A DNA stretch of 64,000 nt from Annona cherimola. Taxonomy: Eukaryota; Streptophyta; Magnoliopsida; Magnoliales; Annonaceae. Shown piece by piece: positions 45,678 through 58,399 of this stretch (positions are counted from its first letter, which is position 1; each line of letters begins with the position of its first letter). The stretch covers positions 54,564,008 to 54,628,007 of the forward strand of contig CM059973.1 in NCBI GenBank assembly GCA_030490835.1, read 5' to 3'. A program made the position numbers and the translations under genes. A model generated the notes under the pieces. That model was not told the origin of the DNA, did not search any database, and was given only the letters and a program-made list of their open reading frames with translations.

Positions 45678-48600
45678 TGTTGGAATCAATGGCAAATTAA
45701 GTACAATTCATGTTTTAATGATTAACAACTCAATTTGAGATTGTTTTGGGTACTAATGTGATTTGTTAAAATGGGTTAAAAACTTAGATTTCAGAACCAG
45801 GCAGATCAAGTCGCAAAGCCAAGTCGACTTAGTCATCGACTTAAGTGAAGTCGATACCCAAGTCGACCTCAAGATTGACTTAGAGAAAGCAAAAACTTTC
45901 ATCGTTGAATTTGGGAACCAAGACAGGTGAAGTCGCAGTCCAAGTCGACTCCAGCTGCGACTTTGGTGAAGTCGCAGACCCAAGTCGACTCCACCATCGA
46001 CTTCAGGTGTTCAAATCCTTCCAGCGTTGAAATTGGGATAAGAGACAGGTGAAGTCGCAACCGAAGTCGACTCCATATATGACTTGGGTGAAGTCGCATT
46101 TCTAGGTCGATTCCACATGCGATTTGAGTGAAGTTAGACCTCAAGTCAACCTAGGAATCCGACTTGAGTCAAGTTGAAGACAGATACAGTCTAGAAAAGC
46201 AAATGTTCATGAATTAATCATTCAAGATAGTATATCATTCAAGGGAAAATCATTGGGTACATCTATGGACTGCAAAATCAAGAAAAACAAATCATTATAA
46301 GTTCAAGGCCATGAAGACAAAGCCTTCAAGAGAAAATGAACATGCCGAGTTCCAAGTTTGAGAATTTAAGATCAAGAGTATTATTGAAAGAATAAGATAT
46401 GAAATGAATAACAAGCAACCAAGATCACTTTGAAAGAATCCCAAGTTCCATCATGTGCATACAGAAAGTGAAGTCGCATCCTGTGGCGCCCCGAACCGAG
46501 GCGTCCACATAGTCTTTACTCCGAGATCTTTTTTGATTGATAAATGTGAGTTAGGATTGTTGTCCTGATCACGCGGTGGGTTCTTAATTGGATCTTGTCC
46601 AAAAAAAAATTCTTTCTTTTTTCTTTCTTTTCTTTCATCACATAAACATATACTCATCATCATTTATAATGGACTTATCCATATCATCATAAATCATCAA
46701 CTTCTCATATTATTCATAACTTCAAAATTTCATACAACCTATGTCCTTTTTCATCATATCCCATTATGGCATCTATTCATACAAAAATCTACTAACCTTT
46801 GTAGATTTCTCTTTTTCTTTAGTAACACATGCCCTTCATCTCTTGACTTTCCCTACACCTGTCTGAGGTTGAGAAAACAAAACATGAGTCGAAACTCAAT
46901 AAGTAAGCATTTTTCTTTCATTTAAATGCATTTCTCTTCATTCGATAGAAGATACTTACCAAGTGATCAACTACCAATGGAATAGAAACCATTTCGTAAA
47001 CTATTTTTGGAAACCTTTAATAAACCATTCATGAAAATCATTCTTGTAAACCATTCGTAAATACATTTCTCTCCATTCGATAGGAGACACTTAGCAAGTG
47101 ATCAACTATCAATGGAATAGAAACTTTTTCATAAAAATCATTTCATAAACATTGGATGTGCAAATGCTTCCTTTCCATTCCTGACATAAACCTTCGTGTG
47201 CGGGTACGCTAGCCCAGAGAACATCTCACATAGCATGGTCCAATACGCCAGCTCTCTCCGACTTGGCCTTATCAAGGGAAACCTCTCTTCCTCTTGACGC
47301 TTACATGGTCTCCTACATGCATGACTTTTGATTTTTCCGGCATTATATACCTCTTACACCAGGTGACTTGTCATTCTCATGTAGAGAATTATTTGCACAA
47401 TTCCTTAAAAACATCATTTCAAATCCATACTTTTCTTTTCAATCCATGTATGAAAATGCAATGCATTCATTCACACGTAACATTCCTTTGCCTCCACCTC
47501 TTGGGAGGACGCCGCCGGCACACAGCCCATACGACTCGAAAATAGTGAAGGGAGACCCTCTTATTCGCTTTCTACCTCCACTAAAGCCTCTTCTTTGTGC
47601 CCCCACCTCTTGGGAGGACGCCGCCGGCACACATCCCTTGCTACTTGGCAATGGTGAAGAGGGATCCCCAATCCTACTTCCTTCACCAAAGCCTCTTCAT
47701 TATGCATCATACATGTGCACATGTCCATGAACATCACATGATATCAATATGCCGGCATGACTTTTCATAAAAACTCATAAACATTCATCATTTCAAAACA
47801 TTATAGGAATGACCACCCTTAAACACATTTCATAAATACTTGAGAATAAAATATATTTTCAAAAGAGTTTGCTTGCTTACCTCTTGTTTTGCTTCAATCT
47901 GAATCCTCTATCATTTTCTTTTCCTTTTCCTATATAAGTGAAAAGGGTATTTTATCCATAACATTCCATGTCTTAGATTGCTTTCCCTGCATACTTTATT
48001 ATCATATATTACCTCATTTATATAGAGGTTAGTCTCTTAAAGGCATTAGGTCATTATTTCTTTATATGGATTTTTATCCATAAATCCTTTAAAATTCCAT
48101 CCATACTTTCTTTAAAATATTAATCTCAATTTTTCCCAAAATCACGCTGTTTACTGTTCATAGTTACTGTTCACGATCACTGTTCATGGGTATTATTCAC
48201 GTTTATTGTTCATAGCAACGTGGGATACTGTTCACGGGTTCCAAAAATTGACATTTTTCTCAAAAATAAAAAATACCATGACATAGCTTATGTTTAGTAT
48301 ATCATGAAAAAATTCATGAATTTTGAATTCATCATTATTTACTTGGCCAAATAAATCATTTTCTACATATACTAAAAATCATCATAATTTCACTTAAGCA
48401 TAATCTTTAAATCCAAAAATCATGAGATTAATATATCATTATTCCAACATCATAACTATTATAAACATTCATCCAAATCATCATTTAGCAATATTAGAGC
48501 ATTATTTACTCATCTTATATATGATTTTCCCGAATGCTCTATCTTCGCTCCAAATTTTTGATGTTTTGGCATCATTCCACTTAGGCATTATAACTTTAAT

Positions 48601-50601
48601 TATTTTCTCATGCTTAGGCATTATCTAAGCATCGTTTTACCCTACTTAACATCTAAAAGAAATTTGGAAAGAATTCTCTTACCTCAAGTGGAGAACTCTC
48701 CTCCTACTCGGCTCTTTCTCTCTCTTTCCTTCTCTCATTCTTTCTCTAAAGGCCAAAAACGTGTTTGGGGGTGGAAATGCTTGAATTTCTCAAGCTTGGA
48801 AGCTAGGTGGTGTGCTTTGGTCTTTCACCCCATGCTCCCCTTTTATAGTCTTGCATTTTTCACATATTTGCAATTTACCCCCCTTGCTCAAGGTATTTAA
48901 TTCTAAATATTTTTTTCCAAATCCCATGCAATATTTTGAGCTTTGTGCAGCCACCCTAATCGGCAGCTCCTGCCCCCTTGCTAGCCCCTATTTATTTATA
49001 ATTTTTTTATTTGTTAAAATTAATTATTTTAGGCTAATTAAATCTCAACTGTTGATTCTTGATAAGATTGATTTTGGACCATTGGATTTTGGCCCAAAAG
49101 TCAAGCCTCCAGCAACCATTGCAGCTTTTCATTAATTATTTGATTTTTTTAATTAATTAAAATTAACCCCAAAGTCAAATATAATTAATGAAAAAGTGGG
49201 CTACCTTTTTGATCTCCAAATAACGTTTCATCTCGACCCTCAATTCATGATTTTCTTCAAATCCTAAACCATTCATCATGTTCATCATAATATTTTGGTC
49301 ATCCATAAAAAATTTCATCGCAATCCGACGTCCGGATTGCAAGATATGAATTTTTCTTCATTTTCTTTACAAAAATCCATAAAAATCCGAAATTTTTTAT
49401 TTTAATCCAAAAAGAACTTTTGTCATTTAGTGAGAAGCTTCATTTTTCGTCTTTTATGATTAAGTTAATCCAAAGTGATTAACTTAACATATTCCTTAAT
49501 CCCACATTTACTATTCATCGAATTAACATTCCATAATTAGCTATTTAATCATCCAATGCCATATATTGCAAAATGTCATCACTATATTTCATATAATTAT
49601 TAATACATTATGTAGGGTTTCCAACCCTAAGGTTTGATACACGTGTCTAAGATCGGGATTTCACACATCCGAAGTCGACTTCACCCGCGACTTGGGTCAA
49701 GTCCAAGACCAAGTCAACCTGAAGTGGAACTTGCAGACATGCTGAGTCGACCTGAAGTGAAACTTGAAGACATGCTGGAGACCGAAGTCGCAATCGAAGT
49801 CAACTCCAGTCTGCGACTTGGGTGAAGTCGCATCCGAAGTCGACTCCACATGCGACTTGGGTCGTAACAGTAGGAAAAATTCGAACGTCGGCGCATTAAA
49901 TGCGCGTCACCTACCTCCAAACATTCGAATTTACTTCACCATTATAAAAGAGCATTCAAGTGGACGTGCTAGAGGTTAAAGAAAGTATTCATTGTGTTCA
50001 CCTTCCACCCTCTTAAAGCATTAAGTGATCAACATCAATTTCAAGTGAAGAACTTTGCTCCAACTTGCTCTTACTGAAAGCTACATCACTGATCAAATCA
50101 TTCTCTCTACAAGTTCTTCCACGAGCTGAAATCTGCCTACACAACTTGTAAAGTGTAGTTTTCTTTATTTGATTCATTATCTGTATTTGATACTTGGTTT
50201 GATATTGGAGATTGGAACCAAGTGAAAGTAAAGTAGCGTTGTGACTTGAGTGTGACTTGTCACCTACTTGTGCTGTGTTTTGTGCAAGCCCCCTAGAGCT
50301 GAAATCTAGAAGAGAGCTGCTACTCTAGTTGTATTTGACAAAATATTAGTAGAACCTAAGTTATAACGGGTGTGAGCTTGGAAGAGTAGAGTAGGGAAGG
50401 TTGCCCGAACTACTATAAAATATGTGTCTATTGTTGTGGCTTGTTTATCTGCTTTTATTGCTTTATTTCTCTTCATATTTTTTACTTCTTTCATTAAGAG
50501 GATTAAACTAAACAGGGCAAAAGTTTCTGTTTAAGTAAAATTTTAAAATACCCAATTCACCCCTCCCCTCTTGGGTACTAGCCATACACTCGGGACCAAC
50601 A
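45678..50601 (+). mobile_element. SIRE-family solo LTR, split by a nested solo LTR
   Basis: Starts TGTTGGAATC and ends CGGGACCAACA. Flanked by ATATG at 45673-45677 and 50602-50606. Without the insertion it is about 1.73 kb. U3 carries GTCGAC motifs on both sides of the insertion. The TATA sequence is at 49941-49950. The R/U5 half after it aligns in inverse with 5440-6130. Confidence 0.92.
46482..49665 (+). mobile_element. 3.2 kb solo LTR of a second family (gypsy-like), copy A
   Basis: Starts TGTGGCGCCCCGAACC and ends CGGGATTTCACA, with CATCC at 46477-46481 and 49666-49670 as a perfect 5 bp target duplication. It is inserted in the U3 of the SIRE LTR. It aligns along its length with 58826-62347. 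The very long LTR with no coding capacity suggests Ty3/gypsy (perhaps the Tekay lineage). This is inference, since no internal domain is present. Frames such as 47368-47730 are parts of the LTR. Confidence 0.9.
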
Positions 50602-50631
50602 ATATGGAGCCATTTATGTAATGTAGAGCCC

Positions 50632-51479
50632 TATATATATGTGTCCAAAATCCAACATCTGACAGTTCATTATTTTTATTAATAGATATTAATTTATCAT
50701 GTTAAAAATTACCATAGAAATTTTACTTTGATTAGAAATGTTTAAAAAATTTAACCCCCTTTGAGATTGAATATACAAGTAATAGAATTTATCTACAACT
50801 ACTAAAATTTAAAAAGTAATCTAATTTTTAGCATCATAAACAAATATAGATAGATGAATGTTATAAATGATTTTAATCTTAAAAACAATTTAAAATTAAA
50901 AAAGCAAATGGGTGCATGAACACATGGGTCTAATTAAATATTATTCATATTATATAAATAATTATAGTTGAGAATATGATACATAGATTGGATTAAGAAA
51001 AGAAAATAAAAAAGGGAAACAAAAGTGGTTACTAATTGCGCCTGCTTTTATAAGAGTGAATTTCCTTGTAAATTATATACTATGGGCCTGGATGGCCAAG
51101 CATTTTTCATGCCGCACAAATTTTAAAAGTTTTTGGTCTTATCTAAAAGCGTTGAATCTCTTAAAAACTAGGATATTTTTGGTAGAAGTTAGTACGATTG
51201 TGAAAAGCTGATAATTGTGCTTCCCTCGTGCCTGATGTAATTTTGCTACATTGGGACACTTAGCCAAACAGGCCGTATACGTCATCAAAAATACTGCTGT
51301 GTTAATCTTAGGACCAAAAGATCTCTTCGATAGGTATTTTATATTTATTCTTAATAGAACTGTTTAGACGTCAGATACATTAATTTACATAACTATGCCA
51401 ATATTCAAATTTAAACATCACTCGTAAATTAATATCTACGCGGGAATATCATTAAACATAAGGAGTCCAATTGAATGCA
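50632..51479. other. AT-rich intergenic sequence
   Basis: No gene. 50815-50960 resembles the tandem repeat at 53301-53570. Nothing else is recognised. Confidence 0.4.
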
Positions 51480-51825
51480 CCCGGGTGCGCAGACTCAATG
51501 CACCCGCGTGCATTTAACTCATTTTTTTTATTTTTTCAAACTTTTTTAATAAAACTATTAATCTAAGCGTATTTAACAGGTGCATCATTTTTTACTATTT
51601 TAAAAGTTTTTAGATATTTTGTCGGATTTTTAAAAATCAGTAAAATACCACTATTTTTTTAAAAAATTTAAAAATCTCTAAAAATGGGAAATTTTGATAC
51701 ATATGTTAAATACGCTTAGTTAACAGTTGTATAAAAAAATAAAAAAATAGATATTTACACCTAAATGCACCGAGTCTAAGTGTACCATGTGAATACAACT
51801 GCCACCCTGACAATAATGACTTTTG
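51480..51825. mobile_element. Foldback element (MULE-like family), copy 7, decayed
   Basis: The left end is TGCACCCGGGTGCGCAGAC, then TGCACCCGCGTGCA. The right end is a decayed inverse. Inner arms: TATTAATCTAAGCGTATTT and its inverse near 51715, with TTTTTTACTATTTT. The ends resemble those of copy 4 more than those of copies 5 or 6. No target duplication. Confidence 0.75.
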
Positions 51826-52303
51826 AGGTTCGGAAGAATGAAACTGTGCACGTGGGGTGCACATACGATGGACCGAATTATAATTTGAAGACGTTCAAGT
51901 AAGTAAGCCCAGGCCCAGTGCAAAACCGTTTTAATTGATGGTCCTGTGGTTTCCTTTATTCCCAGGAATTGCCAGTATTCAATAATATTAATTATTAATT
52001 CGCAAAGATAATAATTAAATTTTTCTCTGAGAAAGGTAAAAATATATACAGTAATATGAAAATGGAAGCGATTCAAAACATAGTTATCACAGAGCGTTAT
52101 TAATTTGATTTCGATTACATGCTAACATGGATGGAAAATGGTTCAATCATTCGATTGGAATGAATCCGGGAAAAAAATTGTTGACAATTAAATGGAAGTA
52201 ATATAAGATAGGTGATAATTAGAGTAAAGAACGAATTTAAAGCCAAATACTTAGGCCTAGCCATTTTGTCGGCAATTGGGACAAAGGGAACATGTGGTAA
52301 ACA

Positions 52304-52362
52304 ACATGGGATGGGATGGGTGGGGTGGGGTGGGGTGGGGTGGGATGGCGTGGGAACAAGGT
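52304..52362 (+). repeat. GGGGT simple repeat
   Basis: GGGATGGGATGGG is followed by four GGGGT units and a tail of the same kind. At least four G-runs in register make a G-quadruplex possible on the plus strand. Confidence 0.7.
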
Positions 52363-52849
52363 TTCCAAATTTAATAATTAATCTACTTAGCAACTCTATT
52401 TTTTAACTTTACTCCGATATTTTAATCATTTTTCCTGTCAACTACCTTTCAATAACTCTATTTTCTAATAACTCTATTTATTTCAACTGCACCTATATCA
52501 TTTTATATCAGTAACACATTTCTCAAAATATTTTTTTTTCACTTCTTGTCTCATCCCACAATTCTACAAAATTTCACAATGCTAAACTTCCTATAGAAGA
52601 AGGGATTTTTTTTATTTTAAAAAGTTCATGTTTCAAGAATGTGAGCAATATGTTTGAAAAGGGATATTTATAATAGTGACCTCTAATTTTGCATAATAAA
52701 ATTTTAACCTTCGTGATTTAGATATTTTCCAATCTAATCTTCTAAACTTTTGAGTTTTTCAATCTAACTTCACGCCCAAACATCGTTAAAATACAATAGT
52801 TTATAATTTTGGTGATATGAAATTGCCTTCACTTATTATGTGGGGTTAA

Positions 52850-53108
52850 TTTTGTAATCCTATAAAATTTCTGGTAGATGTGATTCTGCACCCATCAACA
52901 AACATTTGTTTTTTATGGGTATTATTTACAATCATCTCCACATATGTTTTCCAACTTAAGCTCAAAGATATCCTTACAAATTTCTTATAGTATTCTAAGA
53001 CATGGCTAACAATATTTCTCTCATGTTGTGCGAAATCGAACTTAGATTCCATGGATGCGAGACAAACCAAGTAACCACCACGCCACAATGCATGGTGGTC
53101 AAACATCT
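52850..53108 (-). mobile_element. Candidate tRNA-derived SINE
   Basis: On the minus strand, TGGCGTGGTGG (box A-like) is followed about 35 bases later by AAGTTCGATTTC (box B-like), the RNA polymerase III promoter layout of plant SINEs. Box B is imperfect and the target duplication was not found. The long minus-strand frame here is incidental. Confidence 0.4.
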
Positions 53109-54340
53109 TGATTGTTGTTGACTTGGTGAACTAGACAAATTTTCATTTTTGCTCATATTTGCTATAGCGGGCATGGTGCCTTAGCGGTATTCGACTATTT
53201 GTGTACCAGCCTTTGCATGGTGGGTCTTTTAGCTCAATCAAACAAAGCATGGTTGAGAGTGAATATACAACTATTAAAGTCTAAAAATAAATATAAAATA
53301 AAAGCAGTTTTACTATATTGTGATTTTGGTATCATAAACAAATACATATTGGTTGATGTTATTAATGATTTAGATCTTTAAATTTTTTTTCAAAATTAAA
53401 ACAAAAGGAGTGCATAGACACGTGGATAGCATTGCGTAGAGTTTTTACTATATTTGATTTCGGTATCATAAATAAATACACAGATGGATGTCATTAACGA
53501 TTTAGATCTTTAAAAATTTTCAAAATTTAAAACTAAAGGAGTGAATAGACGCATGGATTGCATTACATAGCAACCTAATTAATTTTTTTAATTAAGAAAC
53601 ATAAATTTTCCTGATGGAGGCTGATCATTCGCGATCGGATGCAAAACGCATGCCAGGAAACTTTATCCCCATGTGGGTCCTAACTATATATTTCTTCACG
53701 TGAAATTTAATAATTTTTTAAATTTATTTAATATTTTAATTCGAACTGGAAATTTTAGAATTGTGAATTTATACAAATCAATCTTAAACCAACATGAATT
53801 TGTATCTCTATGTAAGATGCCTACACAACCAAACTACCGTGAATCTAGTGGTATTATCTCTTCCATTTGGTAGCAATGGAAGCAAATAAACTTAGACAAG
53901 TAGAGATAGAAAGATCACCATTTTATGCACATATTTTTGTCTTATTCGTCCCTCTCTTAAGAGTTTACAATGATTCTTGTTGTAACTGCCCAATTACTTA
54001 TCATAACACAAGCTGCCCAATTACTTATCATAACACAAGCTGTTACTGCTTATATACTAGATCGATTAGGTCTGAATGCATTCGGGTTGCTATCCTGTAC
54101 AATTGCAATAATTTTCTCCACTCGAAGATCACGTTGAATATAATAGCTATCGCTATCTTTACTAGAGTTGCAACTTGAGTTTCGTGAAATTCAAGTTTGC
54201 CTTAACTTCAATCCTATTTGTAAATCTTAAATATTAATCTTATTTCTATAATATAAATTAAGTCCAAATTGAAATTAGTTTGGTAATTTAGTTTAGTTCG
54301 AGAATTAATTTTAAAATTTTTCATGTAATATTAACTAAGG
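53109..54340. other. Intergenic sequence with small repeats
   Basis: Apart from the tandem unit at 53301-53570 and a 27-base direct duplication at about 53988-54041 (unit starting GCCCAATTACTTATC), no gene is recognised. Confidence 0.4.
53301..53570 (+). repeat. Tandem duplication of an about 140 bp unit
   Basis: Both halves share TTTTACTATAT, GGTATCATAAA, CATTAA.GATTTAGATCTTTAA and AAAGGAGTG.ATAGAC. A third, diverged copy lies at 50815-50960. Confidence 0.65.
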
Positions 54341-54429
54341 TTCGATCCGGTACACCTGATACATTGACCTATTTTTTATTTTTTTATTTTTTTTCACCAC
54401 CAACAGGTGGGCTCAAGCACGAAGATTAT

Positions 54430-54677
54430 GGGTGTGTTTGAGAAGCGATACAATTTTTAGATAGAATTTTTTTTTGTTTAAGGTTTTAAAATTGAAATAA
54501 AATGATGTAATATGATAGAGACAATGATAAAGAGTAAAGAAGAATAAAGTTAAAACTATAGGTAGTTGTGTAGAAATGATTAAAAGATAAAGTAGTTTTA
54601 CAGAAATATGCGTAAAATAATTAAAAATAAGATAGTTATGTAGATTGAAAAGTTTTGGTGTTTAACAAGCATGACCC
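54430..54677 (-). mobile_element. Tourist-like MITE, reverse orientation
   Basis: Starts GGGTGTGTTTGAGAAGC and ends AACAAGCATGACCC. The interior is the reverse complement of the family (AATGATGTAATATGATA, GTAGTTGTGTAGAAATGATT). Confidence 0.7.
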
Positions 54678-56602
54678 GTATGAGTAATTTTGCAAATTTT
54701 TATTTCTATTCAATTTTTTTTGAATTTAACAAATAAAAATACTATTCATGTAGTGGGGGAGTGAGCAATGGCACTTTTTTCTTTTTAAAATTTAAAAATA
54801 GCACATAAAATCAAGAAATTATAAAAATATATGTAAGAAGTACATACCTCGGTTTGCATATCGGCGCAAAAAAAGTAAGAAAGGATATCTGAACTGGGTG
54901 CACTAGATCGGGCGTAGTATAAACGAATAAGTCATTTAACTGAAAATAATAATATATAATTTAATCAAATTAATGAAAAGCATAAAAAATTCTAAAAGAA
55001 TTTATCTTTTCAAAAGGATAAGAAAGAAAATTAATAAAGATGATATTAAATAATAAACAAACACTAATTCAAACATGCATAAAATTTTATGTATATAATA
55101 TATTTTTATATTAAATATGAATAGAAAAATTGGTTTTACTTGAACAATAATTTTACCTTATTTACAAATCGGGTTCAAGGTTTATTAGTTTTTTTTTTTT
55201 AAAAAAAAGAGCATTTGACAAATTTTCAAATTTATTTAGTACTTACTGTATCATGATATTACTTTTCCAGTTTTCATAGAACTTTTCATATTCTCAATAA
55301 AAAATAATTTTTTTCCATATCACATCCTCATCTCATTAAGTTGTGAACATGGGAGGTCATGAGCCAAGCCAAATAAATATTTTTTTTTACAATACTTCTT
55401 TTTTATAATTCATGCTCAGTTCACATTATAAGTTTCATCTTACACATTTCCTCAATGGATAATAACAAACATACATTAATAGAAAAAGAGACTAACATTC
55501 ATTAAATGGGAGACAAAGCTCCCAAGGATTGAAACCTTGATGGCCTAGATATAAGGCCTTTACTTTAATAACTATTTTTTGGAAATACTATTTTTGTCGC
55601 ATTCACATTGAATTGAATTTAGGGAGAGAGACCTCTACAAAAAAAATTAGGCAGACAATTATTGGCACGCCGACACAAGTGAAAGTCGACGAGATTGAAG
55701 GATTGAATGGTGGGTGTATTCAGATAAAGGCGATGAGAATGACTTCCTTGCCATCGATCCCACACTCGGAAAAAGAAATGGCTGAGAAAAGAAAACAAGT
55801 GGGGGTTCATTCGATTTTGATTTGATTGGTACATCCTTGTGTTTACCTTCGCCAAGGTTTTGGAATCAAACCATAAAAGGGCAAAGTAGAAAACGATAAT
55901 TAATACTTTCCTCATTTTGTGATTTTCTCGGGATAGATACTATTGATAAAATTGTTTGTCGTGGATAAAATCAATGTATAATAAAAAAATTTAAAATCTT
56001 TCGCAACGAAAGAATTGATATATTTCATCAAGTCATATTGGAATTTTAATTTCTAGTATGTTGTTAATAAGTCGGACAATTATTCTTTTGCTACATAATA
56101 TAAGCTTTTTAAAATGCATATCTATCGTATAAAATTTAAAAATAAAACGATTTTGTATATTCTTTAATATTTGCTTGAAAACATGAACGTAAAGAGACTC
56201 ATATTGCACATAAAATTTTGAATCTATTAAAGTTGTATTTTATGAAGTTATATTTTAGGTGGGCCAATATTTTTCAGTTGATTTTATAAGTTCTAAATAT
56301 TCTATCAAATTAATATATTAATTGAAAATGTGATATATGATATAATGGTTTTATGTATACTTATTATACTAAATTTATAAACTAATACAAGATATTATAT
56401 ATGATATAATAAAAATATTATAAGAAAGAGATATTTAGAGAAGGGAGGAAGAGAGAACAAAAACAAATAGGCCAAAAATAATTCCACTTAGTTTATAACT
56501 TAGGAAAACCAAAAAATATAGGCCAAAAATAAATTATAATTATTCCTCAATCCCCAAGAAGAAGAAAATTACCAATATAGATCAAGAAGTATGTAAGAAA
56601 TA
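54678..56602. other. AT-rich intergenic sequence
   Basis: A frame of 70 codons at 55613-55825 lies in a locally GC-richer patch, but I do not recognise its product. Nothing else is assigned. Confidence 0.35.
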
Positions 56603-57239
56603 TAGGAGTGCAACTCAGTCTCATAAAACTTGGGTTTATCTAAACTCTAACCTAACCTTATTTGTAAAATATAAACTCTAACCCTAGTTTTAAAAATCGA
56701 GTTCAGGTTGAGTTTGAGGCTAGAATTTAGACCGATGATTTATATTTTATTTAAGAGTGATAAGTTTAAATTTTCATATAAATATATAATAATAACAAAT
56801 CATATAAATAAACATAATAAGTATAGTCAAACTACAGATTTTTAGAAATATAACAATATAAAGAATATTTTTAGAAGAAAATTTAACATAAAAAATAAGA
56901 TAAAAGAAGAAAATTGATGAACGCAAAAGTAAACAATAAAAATGAAAATAATACACTTTAGTTATAGTATAATTACAGTATGCCAAACATGTATTCAAAT
57001 ATAAATATAAATAACATAAAATACACAAAATATAAAGAAACATTGTTTAGATATCATGTACATAATATATTTTATAATAACTATAAAATGAAAAATTGGG
57101 CTCGGGTTCTTTAGGTTCGAGTTTACCTAATCTATGATATTTACGAATCAGGTTCTTCGGGTTTGGGGTTATAAAAAAGCAAGTTCTAACACTCTTAGAA
57201 TTAAGATTTAAGCTCAACACGGCCTAAGTTGTACCCCTA
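56603..57239. mobile_element. hAT-like non-autonomous element, second copy of the 16479 family
   Basis: The ends TAGGAGTGCAACTCAG and inverse GTTGTACCCCTA pair with each other. The interior matches 16920-17340. Flanks AAGAAATA and ATGAAAAA may be a decayed 8 bp duplication. Confidence 0.5.
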
Positions 57240-57984
57240 ATGAAAAATAAAAAAATATTCATGATTTTCATTGGGATTGTAAATATAGAAATTTAAAAAG
57301 AAACTACTCTAATTAGGGTCATCATCTATGTTGGAGATCCAAACAAATTATTTAAACAGAATCAAGTGTGAAAAATTTAAAAAAAAATTAAAGAATTCTC
57401 TCTCTTTCTCGATTTGCTCTTCTTTCCCTTAACAACACCTTTCAACCACAGTATCTAAAAGGTTAGTCCATTTTCCCCAAACCCTAATTATTGTTTCTTC
57501 TTGTTTTTTTCTTGATGATTCTATTTTAGTTTCATTATGAATTATTCACCACTTTTCCTCATTAACAATGGAAGTCGTTGGCCCTCATAATTTGAATTCA
57601 TATATTCTAGGATCCCTTAATAGGTCATAACACAACTAGTGTATTAGCTTACAATGCATGTGCATGTAACACTAAAATAATAAAAAGACGAATAAGAGAT
57701 TATTCCCGCAAGGAGGCAAACTAAATAAATTATAATGTAATATTAAAAATGTCACTTAGGAGTTGATTCAATTACTAGGATATTGCATTAATAAGAAAAG
57801 AAATAACTAAGTTCTAAATACTGAGAAAGGCAATTGACAATGATTGAGGGAATTGTTTTTTGATTGCGTATATATTACAAAAATTCATATTAGATATTAC
57901 AATAAAGTCCAAGGAAGACAACAAGCTCCCACTATCCACTAATGAAGACAACAAGCTCCAATTCAGTCAAAAATCAGGTTTTTT
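57240..57984. other. Intergenic sequence, leader-like patch
   Basis: 57395-57460 is CT-rich and followed by AAAAGGTTAGT, like a 5' UTR and splice donor, but no downstream coding sequence is recognised. Confidence 0.3.
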
Positions 57985-58399
57985 TTTGTTGCATTTTGGA
58001 CCCTCTAGTTTTGCCCACTTGCATTTTAAATCATAAAGTTTGGGTATTTTCATTTTAAACCCTAAAAACTTTGATTTTTGTATTTTAAACCCTAATCAAT
58101 AATGATGTTAAAAATTAATATTAATTCATGCAAAATGATGTAAATATCCTTTAGTATTCAAAAAAGAAAAAAAATTTATATTTTAAAACTTGACTATTAG
58201 GCTTTCTTTTATTTCGTTTTTGGAGGCTCCAACAATATCTTCTTCACCTTTTTTATAGGTATTCATATATTACATTATCTCACATTCCATTGATTCATGA
58301 AATGGCTTGTCGATCCAAATGAATCATTCTTCTGGTTAGAAATCCTTGGGTTCATGGTTAGAAATCCTTTCTCGGGTGGAGGCCAAGGCCCACTGTTTT

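Noticed and set aside
47294..47730. Frames of 83 and 120 codons with a related frame at 60024-60332
   Set aside because: The similarity between the two places is explained by both lying in copies of the same solo LTR; frames are not conserved in length.
52846..53106. 86-codon minus-strand frame
   Set aside because: It coincides with the SINE-like sequence whose head has polymerase III boxes; no protein family resemblance.
54340..54920. An eighth foldback copy around the Tourist MITE (GATCCGGTACACC left, GGTGCACTAGATCGGG right)
   Set aside because: The ends look like decayed copy 4 ends, but the inner arms could not be recognised, so it is not listed as a feature.
55613..55825. 70-codon frame in a GC-richer patch
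   Set aside because: No recognised domain, no splice or leader context; kept only as a note in the intergenic entry.
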